From Skermanella rosea (lineage in GTDB: Bacteria; Pseudomonadota; Alphaproteobacteria; Azospirillales; Azospirillaceae), in assembly GCF_016806835.2 (NCBI RefSeq), contig NZ_CP086111.1, positions 2,987,001 through 3,051,000 on the forward strand: 64,000 nucleotides of DNA. The letters run 5' to 3'. Positions 19,201 to 30,196 of this stretch are shown here, in pieces. Position 1 is the first letter of the stretch; every line of letters starts with the position of its first letter. The position numbers and the translations under genes are program-made. Under the pieces are notes generated by a model. That model was not told the DNA's origin. It made no database searches and saw only the letters and a list, made by a program, of their open reading frames with translations.

Positions 19201-20430
19201 ACCCTGGTGGTCGCCCCGACCTCGGTCTGCCACAACTGGGCCGCCGAGATCGAACGCTTCGCACCGTCCCTTTCCGTCCGCCAGTTCGCCGATGCCGGAG
19301 ACCGCACCGCCCTGGTCAAGTCGCTGGGTCCCTTCGACGTGCTGGTCACCAGCTATGGCCTGCTCAACCAGGAAGCAGCGCTTCTGTCGGAAACGCCCTG
19401 GAGGATCGCCATCCTGGACGAGGCGCAGGCGATCAAGAACGCGGCGACAAAGCGCGCCCAGGCCAGCATGAGGCTCCAGGCCGACTTCCGGCTGGCCTTG
19501 ACCGGCACTCCGGTGGAGAACTACCTGGAAGAGCTGTGGAGTCTGTTCCACTTCATCAATCCGGGCCTGCTGGGTTCGCTGGAAAGCTTCCGGAAGCGCT
19601 TCGCCCTGCCGATCGAGCGCGGCGACCGGGCGGCCAGGCAAGCCCTGAAGGCTCTGGTCGGTCCGTTCATCCTGCGCCGCACCAAGTCGGCGGTGCTGAC
19701 CGAACTGCCGCCGCGCACCGACCAGACGATCCTGGTCGATCTGGACGACGACGAACGGGCCCTTTACGAAGCGCTGCGCCGCCGCGCCATTGAGCGGATC
19801 GAGAGCCTGCCCGACGACGCCTCCGCCCAGCGCAAGATCCATATCCTCGCCGAGATCACCCGGCTGCGGCGCGCCTGCTGCCACCCTTCCCTGGCGGCTC
19901 CCGACGCGACCGGGATGGAAGGTGCCAAGCTGTCGCTGTTCCTCGAACTGGTCGACGAATTGCTGCGCAACCGGCACAAGGCGCTGGTCTTCAGCCAGTA
20001 TGTCGGGTTCCTGGAGATCGTGAGGAAGGCCCTGGAGGAACGCGGGATCGCCCACCAGTACCTGGACGGCCAGACGCCGCAGCGCGAGCGGGAGAAACGG
20101 GTCAAGGCCTTCCAGGCCGGCGAGGGCGACCTGTTCCTGATCAGCCTCAAGGCGGGAGGCACCGGGTTGAACCTGACCGCCGCGGATTACGTCATCCACC
20201 TCGACCCCTGGTGGAACCCCGCGGTCGAGGACCAAGCCTCCGGCCGCGCCCATCGGATAGGCCAGCAGCGCCCCGTCACCGTCTACCGCCTCGCCGTCGC
20301 CGGGACGATCGAACAGGGTATCCTCGGACTGCACCAGGACAAGCGTCAGATGGCTGCCGAATTGCTGGACGGCAGCGAGGCCAGCGCCAAGCTCAGCGAC
20401 GAGGAGTTGATGAACCTGCTGAGCGGCTGA
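16219..20430 (+). CDS. SNF2-family DEAD/DEAH-box helicase
   Basis: A 1403-residue protein with a C-terminal SNF2 ATPase. The DDMGLGKT Walker A motif lies near residue 971, ILDEAQAIKN near 1066, and ALTGTPVENYLEELWSLF follows. Helicase_C motifs LKAGGTGLNLTAA and GRAHRIGQQRPV lie near 1320-1345. The first 900 or so residues hold no domain I can name, and I see no Cys/His SWIM zinc motif, although many bacterial SNF2 proteins have one. Such enzymes remodel or translocate on DNA; the target is unknown. A nuclease-like gene follows 122 bases later on the same strand. The ribosome binding site is weak. Confidence 0.9.
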   Translation: MQHSPLMPQAETSEAPPPEELRRLYDELSPAAQVVAHLKIVAGAEAGNNTLYKAASAVRIPLPGGKTLGAGFVGEVVAQIKGSGLWLGLNQERNQFCHDMNIAAFADPQHGLYIEAVERTSRPTGYIHYQAHRTRELRFVVYGNYADAMTGRLVEDTPGTLALLAGFFGHVSLRPDWVSSRAPVIREAVLAAKLNVLLRTGHRPPDFDDLRAQLDQLAAVSENPGTRISLARYAILRGDPAGASRIREELRPGTQEIEGEKASDHAVMVAAYQHLISAMADFLCGRNTEALAEFREGLKLFRKSTRRRKIFLPDIEGLLAMLCILREGNPALIPELLGWVEDAGRDTWPGSTQGGVAAIWAMALIVQGKDDVAGSILRNTAARYDAPLARALEPLAQFLLDPLPLRGRMAELKALFESNRDTLPLVAEIYASLLEKLAGDPEIYREYLERPDRQPIIRLVDLIEVNDPWERALDHLETLLAPPDKPVAETARKRSKRLIWLLEPDIGTIEVVEQTAKVREGWNAGRTLSFRRVGKNEPPLEMDDHDRRVASTLRRTHELNYYYQPTTESYGPDPYKTLLALVGHPRVFRADDRSRQLELVRYPVELVVSEVRGGYRIALSHFSDQPTAFLEQETPDRYRVIDVSADVVKVGSLLGPDGMTVPRDGRDRVVNLVRRSIGGALPIRSEIDAVEVPAIEGDPKPVLRLVPVDRGLRASAFVLPFGNAGPHYLPGQAGKSVLSLVDGKTQRANRDLERETAELNALLAACPSLDQRAVGEMEWELPDLYDSLQFLSEVQAYPGTVSLEWPEGGRLQVTVAAASAGMSVKLRASRDWFQVSGEIRIDENLVMDLRELLDRAARTQGRFIQLDDGRFLALTEELRRRLDRLGALSEGDGRGRKVHRMAAFAVAEALEDAGKLDADKQWREQLERIREAGHHAPKVPSTLQADLRDYQVEGFRWLSRLAHWGAGACLADDMGLGKTVQAIAVMLEHAPQGATLVVAPTSVCHNWAAEIERFAPSLSVRQFADAGDRTALVKSLGPFDVLVTSYGLLNQEAALLSETPWRIAILDEAQAIKNAATKRAQASMRLQADFRLALTGTPVENYLEELWSLFHFINPGLLGSLESFRKRFALPIERGDRAARQALKALVGPFILRRTKSAVLTELPPRTDQTILVDLDDDERALYEALRRRAIERIESLPDDASAQRKIHILAEITRLRRACCHPSLAAPDATGMEGAKLSLFLELVDELLRNRHKALVFSQYVGFLEIVRKALEERGIAHQYLDGQTPQREREKRVKAFQAGEGDLFLISLKAGGTGLNLTAADYVIHLDPWWNPAVEDQASGRAHRIGQQRPVTVYRLAVAGTIEQGILGLHQDKRQMAAELLDGSEASAKLSDEELMNLLSG

Positions 20431-20552
20431 TCCCGGGCCGAGCGATACAGGAGGACGGCAGGTTCCGCGTCACCGCACCGCATCGACCCGAACGGCGAAA
20501 ACCGCGACAGCTCGCGCTGCTCCGGAATACCCGGGCGTGCGGGAGCTTAACG

Positions 20553-21410
20553 ATGGCGAACCATTACGACGCGACGGTGAAGGAACTGGTATGGGCTGGT
20601 GCCCCGGCCCTGCTGGGAATGCTGGCGGGCGCACCGGTCCAGTGTTTCCTCTCCGCCGAGTTCTCGTTGGTGCGCCAGCGGCGCCCCGACATGGTGGCCC
20701 GACTGATGAACGGGAGCATCTTTCACCTGGAATTGCAGGCCGGCCCGGACGCGCGTCTGGACTGGCGCATGCTCGAATACTACGGTCCGATATCGGAATT
20801 GAACGACGGCGCTCCGGTGACGCAGCTCGTCCTGCACCTGGGCGAACGCGGCAGGGACAAGCCGGCCGGCATCGCACACCCCAACCTGAACTTCGCCTAC
20901 CATGTCCGTTACATCGGCGACCTCGACCCCCGGCCGTTGCTCGACAGTCCGGCCCCCGAGGATGCGGTGCTGGCAATCCTGTGCGGAAGCGACGATATTA
21001 GGACGCGCGTCCGGAACATCCTGACCCGCCTCGTGCCGCTCGACCGCCGGGCTCGTGACGATGCGGCGGCCAAACTCTTAATCCTTGCCCAACTGCGCAG
21101 GGCGGTACCGGTCGTGAAGGAGGAGCTGAAGTCCATGGCAGTCCAGATCAACGTCGATGAACACCCCTATCTTCGGGAAATCGCCGCGATGGGAGAGGCC
21201 CGCGGCGAGGCCAGGGGCGAAATCAAGGGGAAGGCCGGATCCCTGATCAGGCAGATCGAGCGCCGTCTCGGACAGGTCCCGCATTCGGTGCTTGAGCGCG
21301 TGCGCGGCGGCTCCGCCGAAGAACTCGACCGCTGGATGGATGCGGTGTGCGATGCCTCCACCCTCGATGCTGGCGCGCTCGAATCGATCCTTTCCCCCGC
21401 TCAGCACTGA
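20553..21410 (+). CDS. Rpn-family PD-(D/E)XK nuclease/transposase-like protein
   Basis: A 285-residue protein of the Rpn/DUF4351-like superfamily, once annotated as transposase. The PD-(D/E)XK-type core is suggested by RRPDMVARLMNG and IFHLELQAGPDARLDWRMLEYY, giving Asp and ExQ-type acidic residues. The C-terminal third is helical and charged, with an RGEARGEIKGKAG repeat. GGGAG lies eight bases before the ATG. Rpn proteins promote RecA-independent recombination in E. coli. Adjacency to the SNF2 helicase is suggestive only, since such genes are scattered widely in Azospirillaceae. Confidence 0.75.
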   Translation: MANHYDATVKELVWAGAPALLGMLAGAPVQCFLSAEFSLVRQRRPDMVARLMNGSIFHLELQAGPDARLDWRMLEYYGPISELNDGAPVTQLVLHLGERGRDKPAGIAHPNLNFAYHVRYIGDLDPRPLLDSPAPEDAVLAILCGSDDIRTRVRNILTRLVPLDRRARDDAAAKLLILAQLRRAVPVVKEELKSMAVQINVDEHPYLREIAAMGEARGEARGEIKGKAGSLIRQIERRLGQVPHSVLERVRGGSAEELDRWMDAVCDASTLDAGALESILSPAQH

Positions 21411-21427
21411 CCCGCCCGAACCCGGTC

Positions 21428-21637
21428 ATGTCCACCCCTGGATGCTATGTCGCCCGCTTCGATGACGGATCCGAAGCGGTGCGCGTGATCGACCCGGACG
21501 GCGCGGAGATCAACGACGATGACGCGACGTGCATAAGCGACATGCTCGGGGAGTTGCTGGACGAATTGAGCCGTCGGGGTTTCGATGCCACCTCGGCCGT
21601 ATTCGCGATCAACCGCCGGACCGACGGCACGCCCTGA
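21428..21637 (+). CDS. Small hypothetical protein
   Basis: A 69-residue acidic protein starting MSTPGCYVARFDDGSEAV and ending with RRTDGTP. It contains a DPDGAEINDDDA segment and a predicted amphipathic helix around ISDMLGELLDEL. It starts 17 bases after the Rpn-like stop, so cotranscription is likely. I do not recognise the family, and the ribosome binding site is poor. Confidence 0.45.
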   Translation: MSTPGCYVARFDDGSEAVRVIDPDGAEINDDDATCISDMLGELLDELSRRGFDATSAVFAINRRTDGTP

Positions 21638-21749
21638 CAGGCGCCCCGCCCTCGCGGATGCACCAGGGCGAGCGCCTCCGCCAACACGGATGCGGGCTTC
21701 CACGTTGAATCTCGTAGCGGATGGGCAATCCGTGCCGGGACCGGCTATC

Positions 21750-21773
21750 GGGGGCGGACACCCGTCCGCCCCC
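21750..21773. terminator. Hairpin between convergent hypothetical gene and glgB
   Basis: GGGGGCGGAC (21750-21759) and GTCCGCCCCC (21764-21773) make a perfect 10-bp stem with a four-base loop, eight bases from the glgB stop. There is no T-run, but the position between convergent genes fits a bidirectional transcription end. Confidence 0.6.
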
Positions 21774-21780
21774 TGATCCG

Positions 21781-24056
21781 TCAGGACGCCTGCCGTTCCA
21801 GCACCAGAGTGCCCAGCGGCGGCACCGTGAGGCAGACCGAGTAGGGCCGGCCATGGTGCGGAACCTCCTCCGCCTCGACGCCGCCGCCGTTGCCGACGTC
21901 GCTGCCGCCGTAGACACCGGCGTCCGTGTTCAGCCGTTCGCGGTAGAAGCCGGGCAGCGGCACCCCGACCCGGTAGCCCTGCCGCGGAAGCGGCGTGAAG
22001 TTGCTGACCGAGACCATCGGACGCTCCCTGTCCTTGCCGTAGCGCAGGAAGGCCAGGACGCTGTTGTCGCTGTCGTTCGCCTCGATCCACTCGAAGCCCG
22101 GGGCTTCGTTGTCCAGCTCGTGCAGCGCGGCGGTATCGCGATACAGGTGGTTCAGGTCGCGGATCAGGTTCTGCACGCCCTTGTGGAACGGATCGTCGAG
22201 CAGGAACCAGTCCAGGCCCTGATTGTGGTTCCACTCCCGCTCCTGGCCGAACTCGCCGCCCATGAATAGCAGCTTCTTCCCCGGGTGGGTCCACATGAAG
22301 CCGTAATAGGCCCGCAGGTTGGCGAACTTCTGCCAGCGGTCCCCCGGCATCTTGTTCAGCAGGGAGCCCTTGCCGTGCACCACCTCGTCATGGCTCAGCG
22401 GCAGCACGAAGTTCTCGCTGAAGGCGTAAAGCAGCCCGAAGGTCAGGTCATGGTGATGGTAGCGGCGATGGATCGGGTCCTTGGACATGAACCGGAGCGT
22501 GTCGTGCATCCAGCCCATGTTCCATTTGAAGCCGAAGCCGAGCCCGCCCAGATAGACCGGCCGCGACACGCCCGGCCACGAGGTCGACTCCTCGGCCACG
22601 GTCATGGCGCCGGGATGGTTGGCGTAGACCAGCTCGTTCATCCGCTTCAGGAAGGCGACCGCTTCCAGGTTCTCGTTGCCGCCGTACTGGTTCGGCACCC
22701 ACTGGTCGGCCTGCCGGCTGTAGTCGAGATACAGCATCGACGCCACCGCATCGACCCGGATACCGTCGAAATGGAACTGGTCCATCCAGTACAGCGCGCT
22801 GCCCAGCAGGAAACTCGACACCTCGCGCCGGCCGAAATTGTAGATCAGGGTGTTCCAGTCCTGGTGGAAGCCCTGGCGCGGGTCGGCATGCTCGTACAGA
22901 TGGGTCCCGTCGAACATGCCCAGGCCGTGCGGATCCGTCGGGAAATGGCCCGGCACCCAGTCCAGCAGCAGGCCGATCCCTTCCCTGTGGCAGCGCTCGA
23001 CGAAGCGGGAGAAGGCGACCGGATCGCCGTGCCGGCTGGTCGGCGCATACATTCCGATCGGCTGGTATCCCCAAGACCCGTCGAACGGGAACTCGGTGAT
23101 CGGCAGCAGCTCGATGTGGGTGTAGCCCATCTCCTTGACATAGGGGACGAGATCGTCCGCCAGCTCGTCATAGGTCAGGTAACGCATCCCGCCGTCGCCG
23201 TCCGGACGCTTCCACGAACTGAGATGGCATTCGTAGATCGACACCGGCTTGGCCCGCCAGTCCGTGCGGGCCCTGTCGCGCAGCCATTCCTGGTCGGCCC
23301 AGTCATGGTCGTTCAGCCCCTGCACGACCGACGCGGTGTGCGGCGGCATTTCGGCGCGGAAGGCGTAGGGATCCGCCTTGAGGGGCATCAGGTTGCCGCC
23401 CGGCCCCTTGATCTCGTACTTGTAGCGGTCGCCCTTGGCGACATGGGGAACGAAGAGCTCCCACACGCCGCATTCGTGGCGCTTGCGCATGGGCAGACGG
23501 CGGCCGTCCCAATTGCAGAAGTCGCCGATGACGGAGACCCGCCGGGCATTGGGCGCCCAGACCGCGAACGCCGTTCCCGCGACGCCTTCCATCTCGTGCG
23601 GATGGGCACCCAGCCGCTCGAAACTGCGCAGGTGGGTGCCTTCCGCCAGCAGGTGGACGTCGAGCTGGCCCAGGACGGGCGGGAAGCTGTAGGCGTCCTC
23701 GAACTCTCCGGTATGCGTCGCGAAGTCGATGCGGAACCGGTACCGGAAGCGGTTCTTGCGATCGTCGAGCGTGATGGCCCAGAAGCCGTCGGGATGAACC
23801 TTCTCCAGATCCGCCACCGGCTGGCCGCTGTCGCTGTCGATCAGCAGGATCCGGCGCGCTTCGGGGATGAAGGTGCGGACCGTGACGGCTCCGTCCGGCC
23901 CGTCGGTGTGCATGCCCAGGATGCCGAACGGATCGCCGTGGTCGGCCCGGACGATGGCCTCGATCTCCTGCCGCAGGGCTTCGGCGCTTTTCGCACCCGC
24001 CCCGCCGGAAGGTTCGGCTACGGGCTGGCTGGTCGGGTTCTTGGTATAGGCGGTCA

Positions 24057-24057
<1 letters not shown>
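21781..24057 (-). CDS. glgB: 1,4-alpha-glucan branching enzyme
   Basis: GlgB (758 aa) introduces alpha-1,6 branches into glycogen. It has an N-terminal all-beta domain with [12 protein letters not shown], a CBM48 region with [20 protein letters not shown], and a GH13_9 barrel. The nucleophile Asp is in [18 protein letters not shown], the acid Glu in [12 protein letters not shown], and [14 protein letters not shown] follows. GGGGAGG precedes the ATG. Its start overlaps the stop of the treS fusion (TGATG), so the two are translationally coupled, as in GlgE-pathway clusters. Confidence 0.97.
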
Positions 24058-27371
<3,314 letters not shown>

Positions 27372-27739
27372 GGTATCCCGGGCTGTTGCAAGGACGTGGG
27401 CGCCCGTTGGTTATGGGCTTGGCGGATCTTGGCCGCTCACGGCGCCTCGGCGCGGGCTGCCGGTGCTGGATGAGCGTGCGACTGATCAGGGTAACACGCG
27501 AGATCGCTGGAAAGCACAGGCGCCCCCCAGTTTTTGCGGTCCCGGCCCTGCCCGGCCCTTGCTGCCGGCCCTCTTCGGTCAAAAGTCTCTTGGCTTTCGC
27601 CTGGACGGGAGCAGCGTCCGATCTGGCTGCGTCACCGTAAGGTCTGCCTTCGCTTGGCGGAGGGAACCGGGAGATGCTTGGCGTCCGGAGTGCCGACGAC
27701 TGCGGGGCGAAGGGTGTTGGGCCTCGTCCGAAATCCGGA
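27372..27739. other. Gene-free region upstream of treS
   Basis: These 368 bases lie between the treS start and the stop of the LemA-like gene, both on the minus strand. They probably hold the treS-glgB promoter. I see no convincing gene, hairpin with T-run or known riboswitch. Several overlapping open frames have no plausible product. Confidence 0.5.
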
Positions 27740-28156
27740 CTAGCGCCTCATCGGCGTGACGGTGGCCGAAGTACCGTCCTCGGTGCGCGGCCGTCCGGCG
27801 GAGAGGGTGCGGTCCGGAATCAGGAAATCGATCCGGCGGAAGCCGGCGATGCGACTCAGGAGGATCTGGGGGATCTGGGCGCGATAGGCGTTGTAAGCCC
27901 GGATATCGGCATTGCAGCTCTCCCGGCGGGCCAGAAGATCCTGCTCCACGCCGGCGAGCTGGATCAAAAGCTGGTGGTGTTCCGGCGTGCGGCCGGTGCC
28001 GTCGGCCAGCTTCTCCAGAAGAGTGTTGCGTCCGAGCGCCCCGACCTCGACGTTCGCCGTCCTCTCCTGCACGACGTGCAGCAGGTGCTGAAGGCGATTG
28101 TAGATCGCCGCGATGTAAAGCACGAAAAGCGCCCCCACGATCAACGCCATATCCAT
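27740..28156 (-). CDS. LemA-like membrane-anchored protein
   Basis: A 138-residue protein with one N-terminal membrane helix (MALIVGALFVLYIAAIYNRL) followed by a helical cytosolic or periplasmic domain. The LemA pattern is recognisable: YNRLQHLLHVV, RESCNADIRAYNAYRAQIP and a Gly-Phe near the end. It is shorter than typical LemA proteins of about 185 residues. The role is unknown. CAGGGGGA precedes the ATG at 28156; a second in-frame ATG lies at 28150. Confidence 0.7.
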   Translation of the reverse strand: MDMALIVGALFVLYIAAIYNRLQHLLHVVQERTANVEVGALGRNTLLEKLADGTGRTPEHHQLLIQLAGVEQDLLARRESCNADIRAYNAYRAQIPQILLSRIAGFRRIDFLIPDRTLSAGRPRTEDGTSATVTPMRR

Positions 28157-28372
28157 ATCGGTATCCCCCTGCCCCGGGAGCATACCATCGCGTGCGGCGA
28201 AAAGGCATAAATTGTCGCGGAATTTTCAGGACCGCCGTTCCAAGGGCAACTTGTCGCGCGGTGCGGCACCCGAATGGCTGCTAGTCTTCGCCAAGGTCCA
28301 GGCAGGGCCGAGATCCCCATGACCAAAGTTCTGGTCGATTTTCGACATGCAAAGCTTCAGGAGCGCTGAATA

Positions 28373-28585
28373 ATGGCATCATACATGATCAAGGTTGCGG
28401 GCGAAGGACTGGTGACGAAGGCCCATCGCAGCGCCGATGTTGGCCCGACCAGCGGTTCTTCCGTTATTTATGAAATCCTGAACGTGCCCGCCGACGTCAC
28501 GATCGACGACGTGATCTCGGCTTTCAAGAGCTACAAGCCGCAGGAGAAGGTGTACGAGATCGATTACGCCGCCCTGAAGGCCTGA
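28373..28585 (+). CDS. Small hypothetical protein
   Basis: A 70-residue protein, MASYMIKVAGEGLVTKAHRS at the start, ending DYAALKA. It contains a VPADVTIDDVISAFKSYKP segment of likely beta-alpha character. TTCAGGAGCGCTGAATA before the ATG gives a good ribosome binding site, and a strong terminator hairpin follows, so it looks like a genuine monocistronic gene. I do not recognise the family. Confidence 0.65.
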   Translation: MASYMIKVAGEGLVTKAHRSADVGPTSGSSVIYEILNVPADVTIDDVISAFKSYKPQEKVYEIDYAALKA

Positions 28586-28607
28586 AGCCGGCAGTCGCCG
28601 AGGGAAC

Positions 28608-28647
28608 ACCCGGCTGCCGCCCCGCTCCTGCGGGACGGCAGCCGGGT
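28608..28647. terminator. Bidirectional hairpin terminator
   Basis: ACCCGGCTGCCG (28608-28619) and CGGCAGCCGGGT (28636-28647) pair perfectly over 12 bp, with an inner CCCGC/GCGGG stem and a TCCT loop. It lies between convergent genes at 28585 and 28661. No long T-run follows. Confidence 0.7.
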
Positions 28648-28660
28648 GGATCGGGACGGA

Positions 28661-29119
28661 TCAGGCGGCCTTGAACCGCGTCACCCACTTCTTCAGCTCG
28701 GCGACATGCTCCGCCTCCTCCTCCGCGAACTCCTCCGCCATCATGCGGATTTCGGGGTCCTTCGTGGTGGTGGCGACGTTCTGGTAGAAGGCGTATCCGC
28801 GTTCCTCGCTGTCCAATGCCAGCGCCAGGGCATATTCCGCGTTCATCAGGTAGTGCGAGCCTTCCATGGAGGTCGCCTCCGGGCTCTCGTCGCCCGGCCA
28901 GACGAAATCCTCCGGCTTCATGTCCGGCAGTTTGTGGAATCCGGCGCGCTTGCGGGCTTCCGCCAGGTGAAGCCGCGAGAAATGCGCCATCTTTCCAAAA
29001 AACTCGGCCACCTCCCTGTTGCCGTAGGTCTTCATCGATTCGGCCAGATCGGAGAACCGCGCCGCGGCATCCTCCTCCAGCTTGATCGCATAGGCGAGAA
29101 ATTCTGCTACATCGTTCAT
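28661..29119 (-). CDS. Rubrerythrin/ferritin-like diiron-family protein
   Basis: A 152-residue four-helix ferritin-like protein. Candidate metal ligands are in LEEDAAARF, HFSRLHLAEA, DSEERGYAFY and EEFAEEEAEHVAEL. The usual second-helix ExxH is not obvious, so the diiron centre may be altered. There are no rubredoxin cysteines. The ATG at 29119 is used; a TTG two codons upstream is possible. Such proteins often act in peroxide or iron homeostasis. It lies some 13 kb from bfr and is not linked to it by operon structure. Confidence 0.7.
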   Translation of the reverse strand: MNDVAEFLAYAIKLEEDAAARFSDLAESMKTYGNREVAEFFGKMAHFSRLHLAEARKRAGFHKLPDMKPEDFVWPGDESPEATSMEGSHYLMNAEYALALALDSEERGYAFYQNVATTTKDPEIRMMAEEFAEEEAEHVAELKKWVTRFKAA

Positions 29120-29328
29120 GATCAAACCAGTGTGGAGAGTGGGAAAAACGGATCACGCCCACAGTAGGACCGGGGCTGCCCGCTGTCTCGCCTTGAACCC
29201 GTCCGGACGGCACCGCGTGACGATTTGACCTAGCCTGCAAGATGGTTGCACGGCGCCTTGGCTCGGCGGATGATTGTCACCGGTGAAACCGGTCGGTAAC
29301 CACGAAGGCATCTAGGGGGTTCAGGCAC

Positions 29329-30168
29329 ATGAAGAGCATTCTCATTCCGGTCGAGGAAAGCGAACTGCTGGAGTCGGTGCTGGAGACGGCCCTGCTGGTG
29401 GCACGTCGCTTCGGCAGCCACATGGAAGGTCTGCATGTCCGTCCCGATTTCGCCGGGATCATCGCGGCGACCGGCATGGGCGCGCCCTACGTGGTCGAGG
29501 ATTTCCGCAAGGAGGACTGGGAAAGCATCCAGCGTTCCCGGATGGAGTTCGAGCAGTTCCTTAACCGCAACGACATACCGCTGGACGGCGGCGCCGGCAC
29601 CGGCCAGCCCTGGGCGACCTTCCGGATCGAAGCTCCGCCGGGCGACGACTTCATAGGTCAGCATGCGCGGCTGTTCGACGTGACGGTGCTGGGCCAGCCG
29701 TCCCGGGGTGCCACCCCGCCCCGCATGAGCACCCTGGAGGCGGCGCTGTTCGACGGTGGCCGGGCGGCCCTGGTGGCGCCGCCGACGGCCCCGCGCCGCC
29801 TCGGCCACAACGTGATGATCGCCTGGAACGCCAGCACGGAGACGGCGCGCACGGTCGGGCTGGCCCGCAGCTTCCTGGAACAGGCGGAACGCGTATTCGT
29901 GCTGTCGGTGGAGGGCGGACTGGTCGCCGGTCCGAGCGCCGAAGAAGCGGCGCGCTATCTGACGCGCGCCGGCATTCCCGCCCAGGCTATGCACGTTCCG
30001 CAGAACCGCGGCGTGGGCGAGACGATCCTGGAGCACGCCAAGGCGCTGGAAATCGACCTGCTCATCAAGGGCGCTTACACCCAGAGCCGCCTGCGCCAGA
30101 TGATCTTCGGCGGCGCCACCAGCCATATCCTGGCCATGGCGAACATGCCGGTCCTGCTCGCCCACTGA
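29329..30168 (+). CDS. Universal stress protein, tandem UspA domains
   Basis: A 279-residue cytosolic protein with two UspA domains, approximately residues 1-150 and 160-279. The first domain has MKSILIPVEESELLESVLE and the second NVMIAWNASTETARTV, with the nucleotide-type motif IKGAYTQSRLRQMIFGGAT near the end. The second domain retains a Gly-rich ATP-binding pattern. A good GGGGG-type ribosome binding site lies upstream. It is transcribed alone. The ligand and trigger are unknown. Confidence 0.88.
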   Translation: MKSILIPVEESELLESVLETALLVARRFGSHMEGLHVRPDFAGIIAATGMGAPYVVEDFRKEDWESIQRSRMEFEQFLNRNDIPLDGGAGTGQPWATFRIEAPPGDDFIGQHARLFDVTVLGQPSRGATPPRMSTLEAALFDGGRAALVAPPTAPRRLGHNVMIAWNASTETARTVGLARSFLEQAERVFVLSVEGGLVAGPSAEEAARYLTRAGIPAQAMHVPQNRGVGETILEHAKALEIDLLIKGAYTQSRLRQMIFGGATSHILAMANMPVLLAH

Positions 30169-30196
30169 CGGTCCGGAACGCCCGGACGGATCGCAC

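Noticed and set aside
15892-20334. A very long open frame on the minus strand opposite the SNF2 helicase
   Set aside because: It has no recognisable domain and is explained by the high GC content and codon bias of the sense gene; the sense strand has clear helicase motifs.
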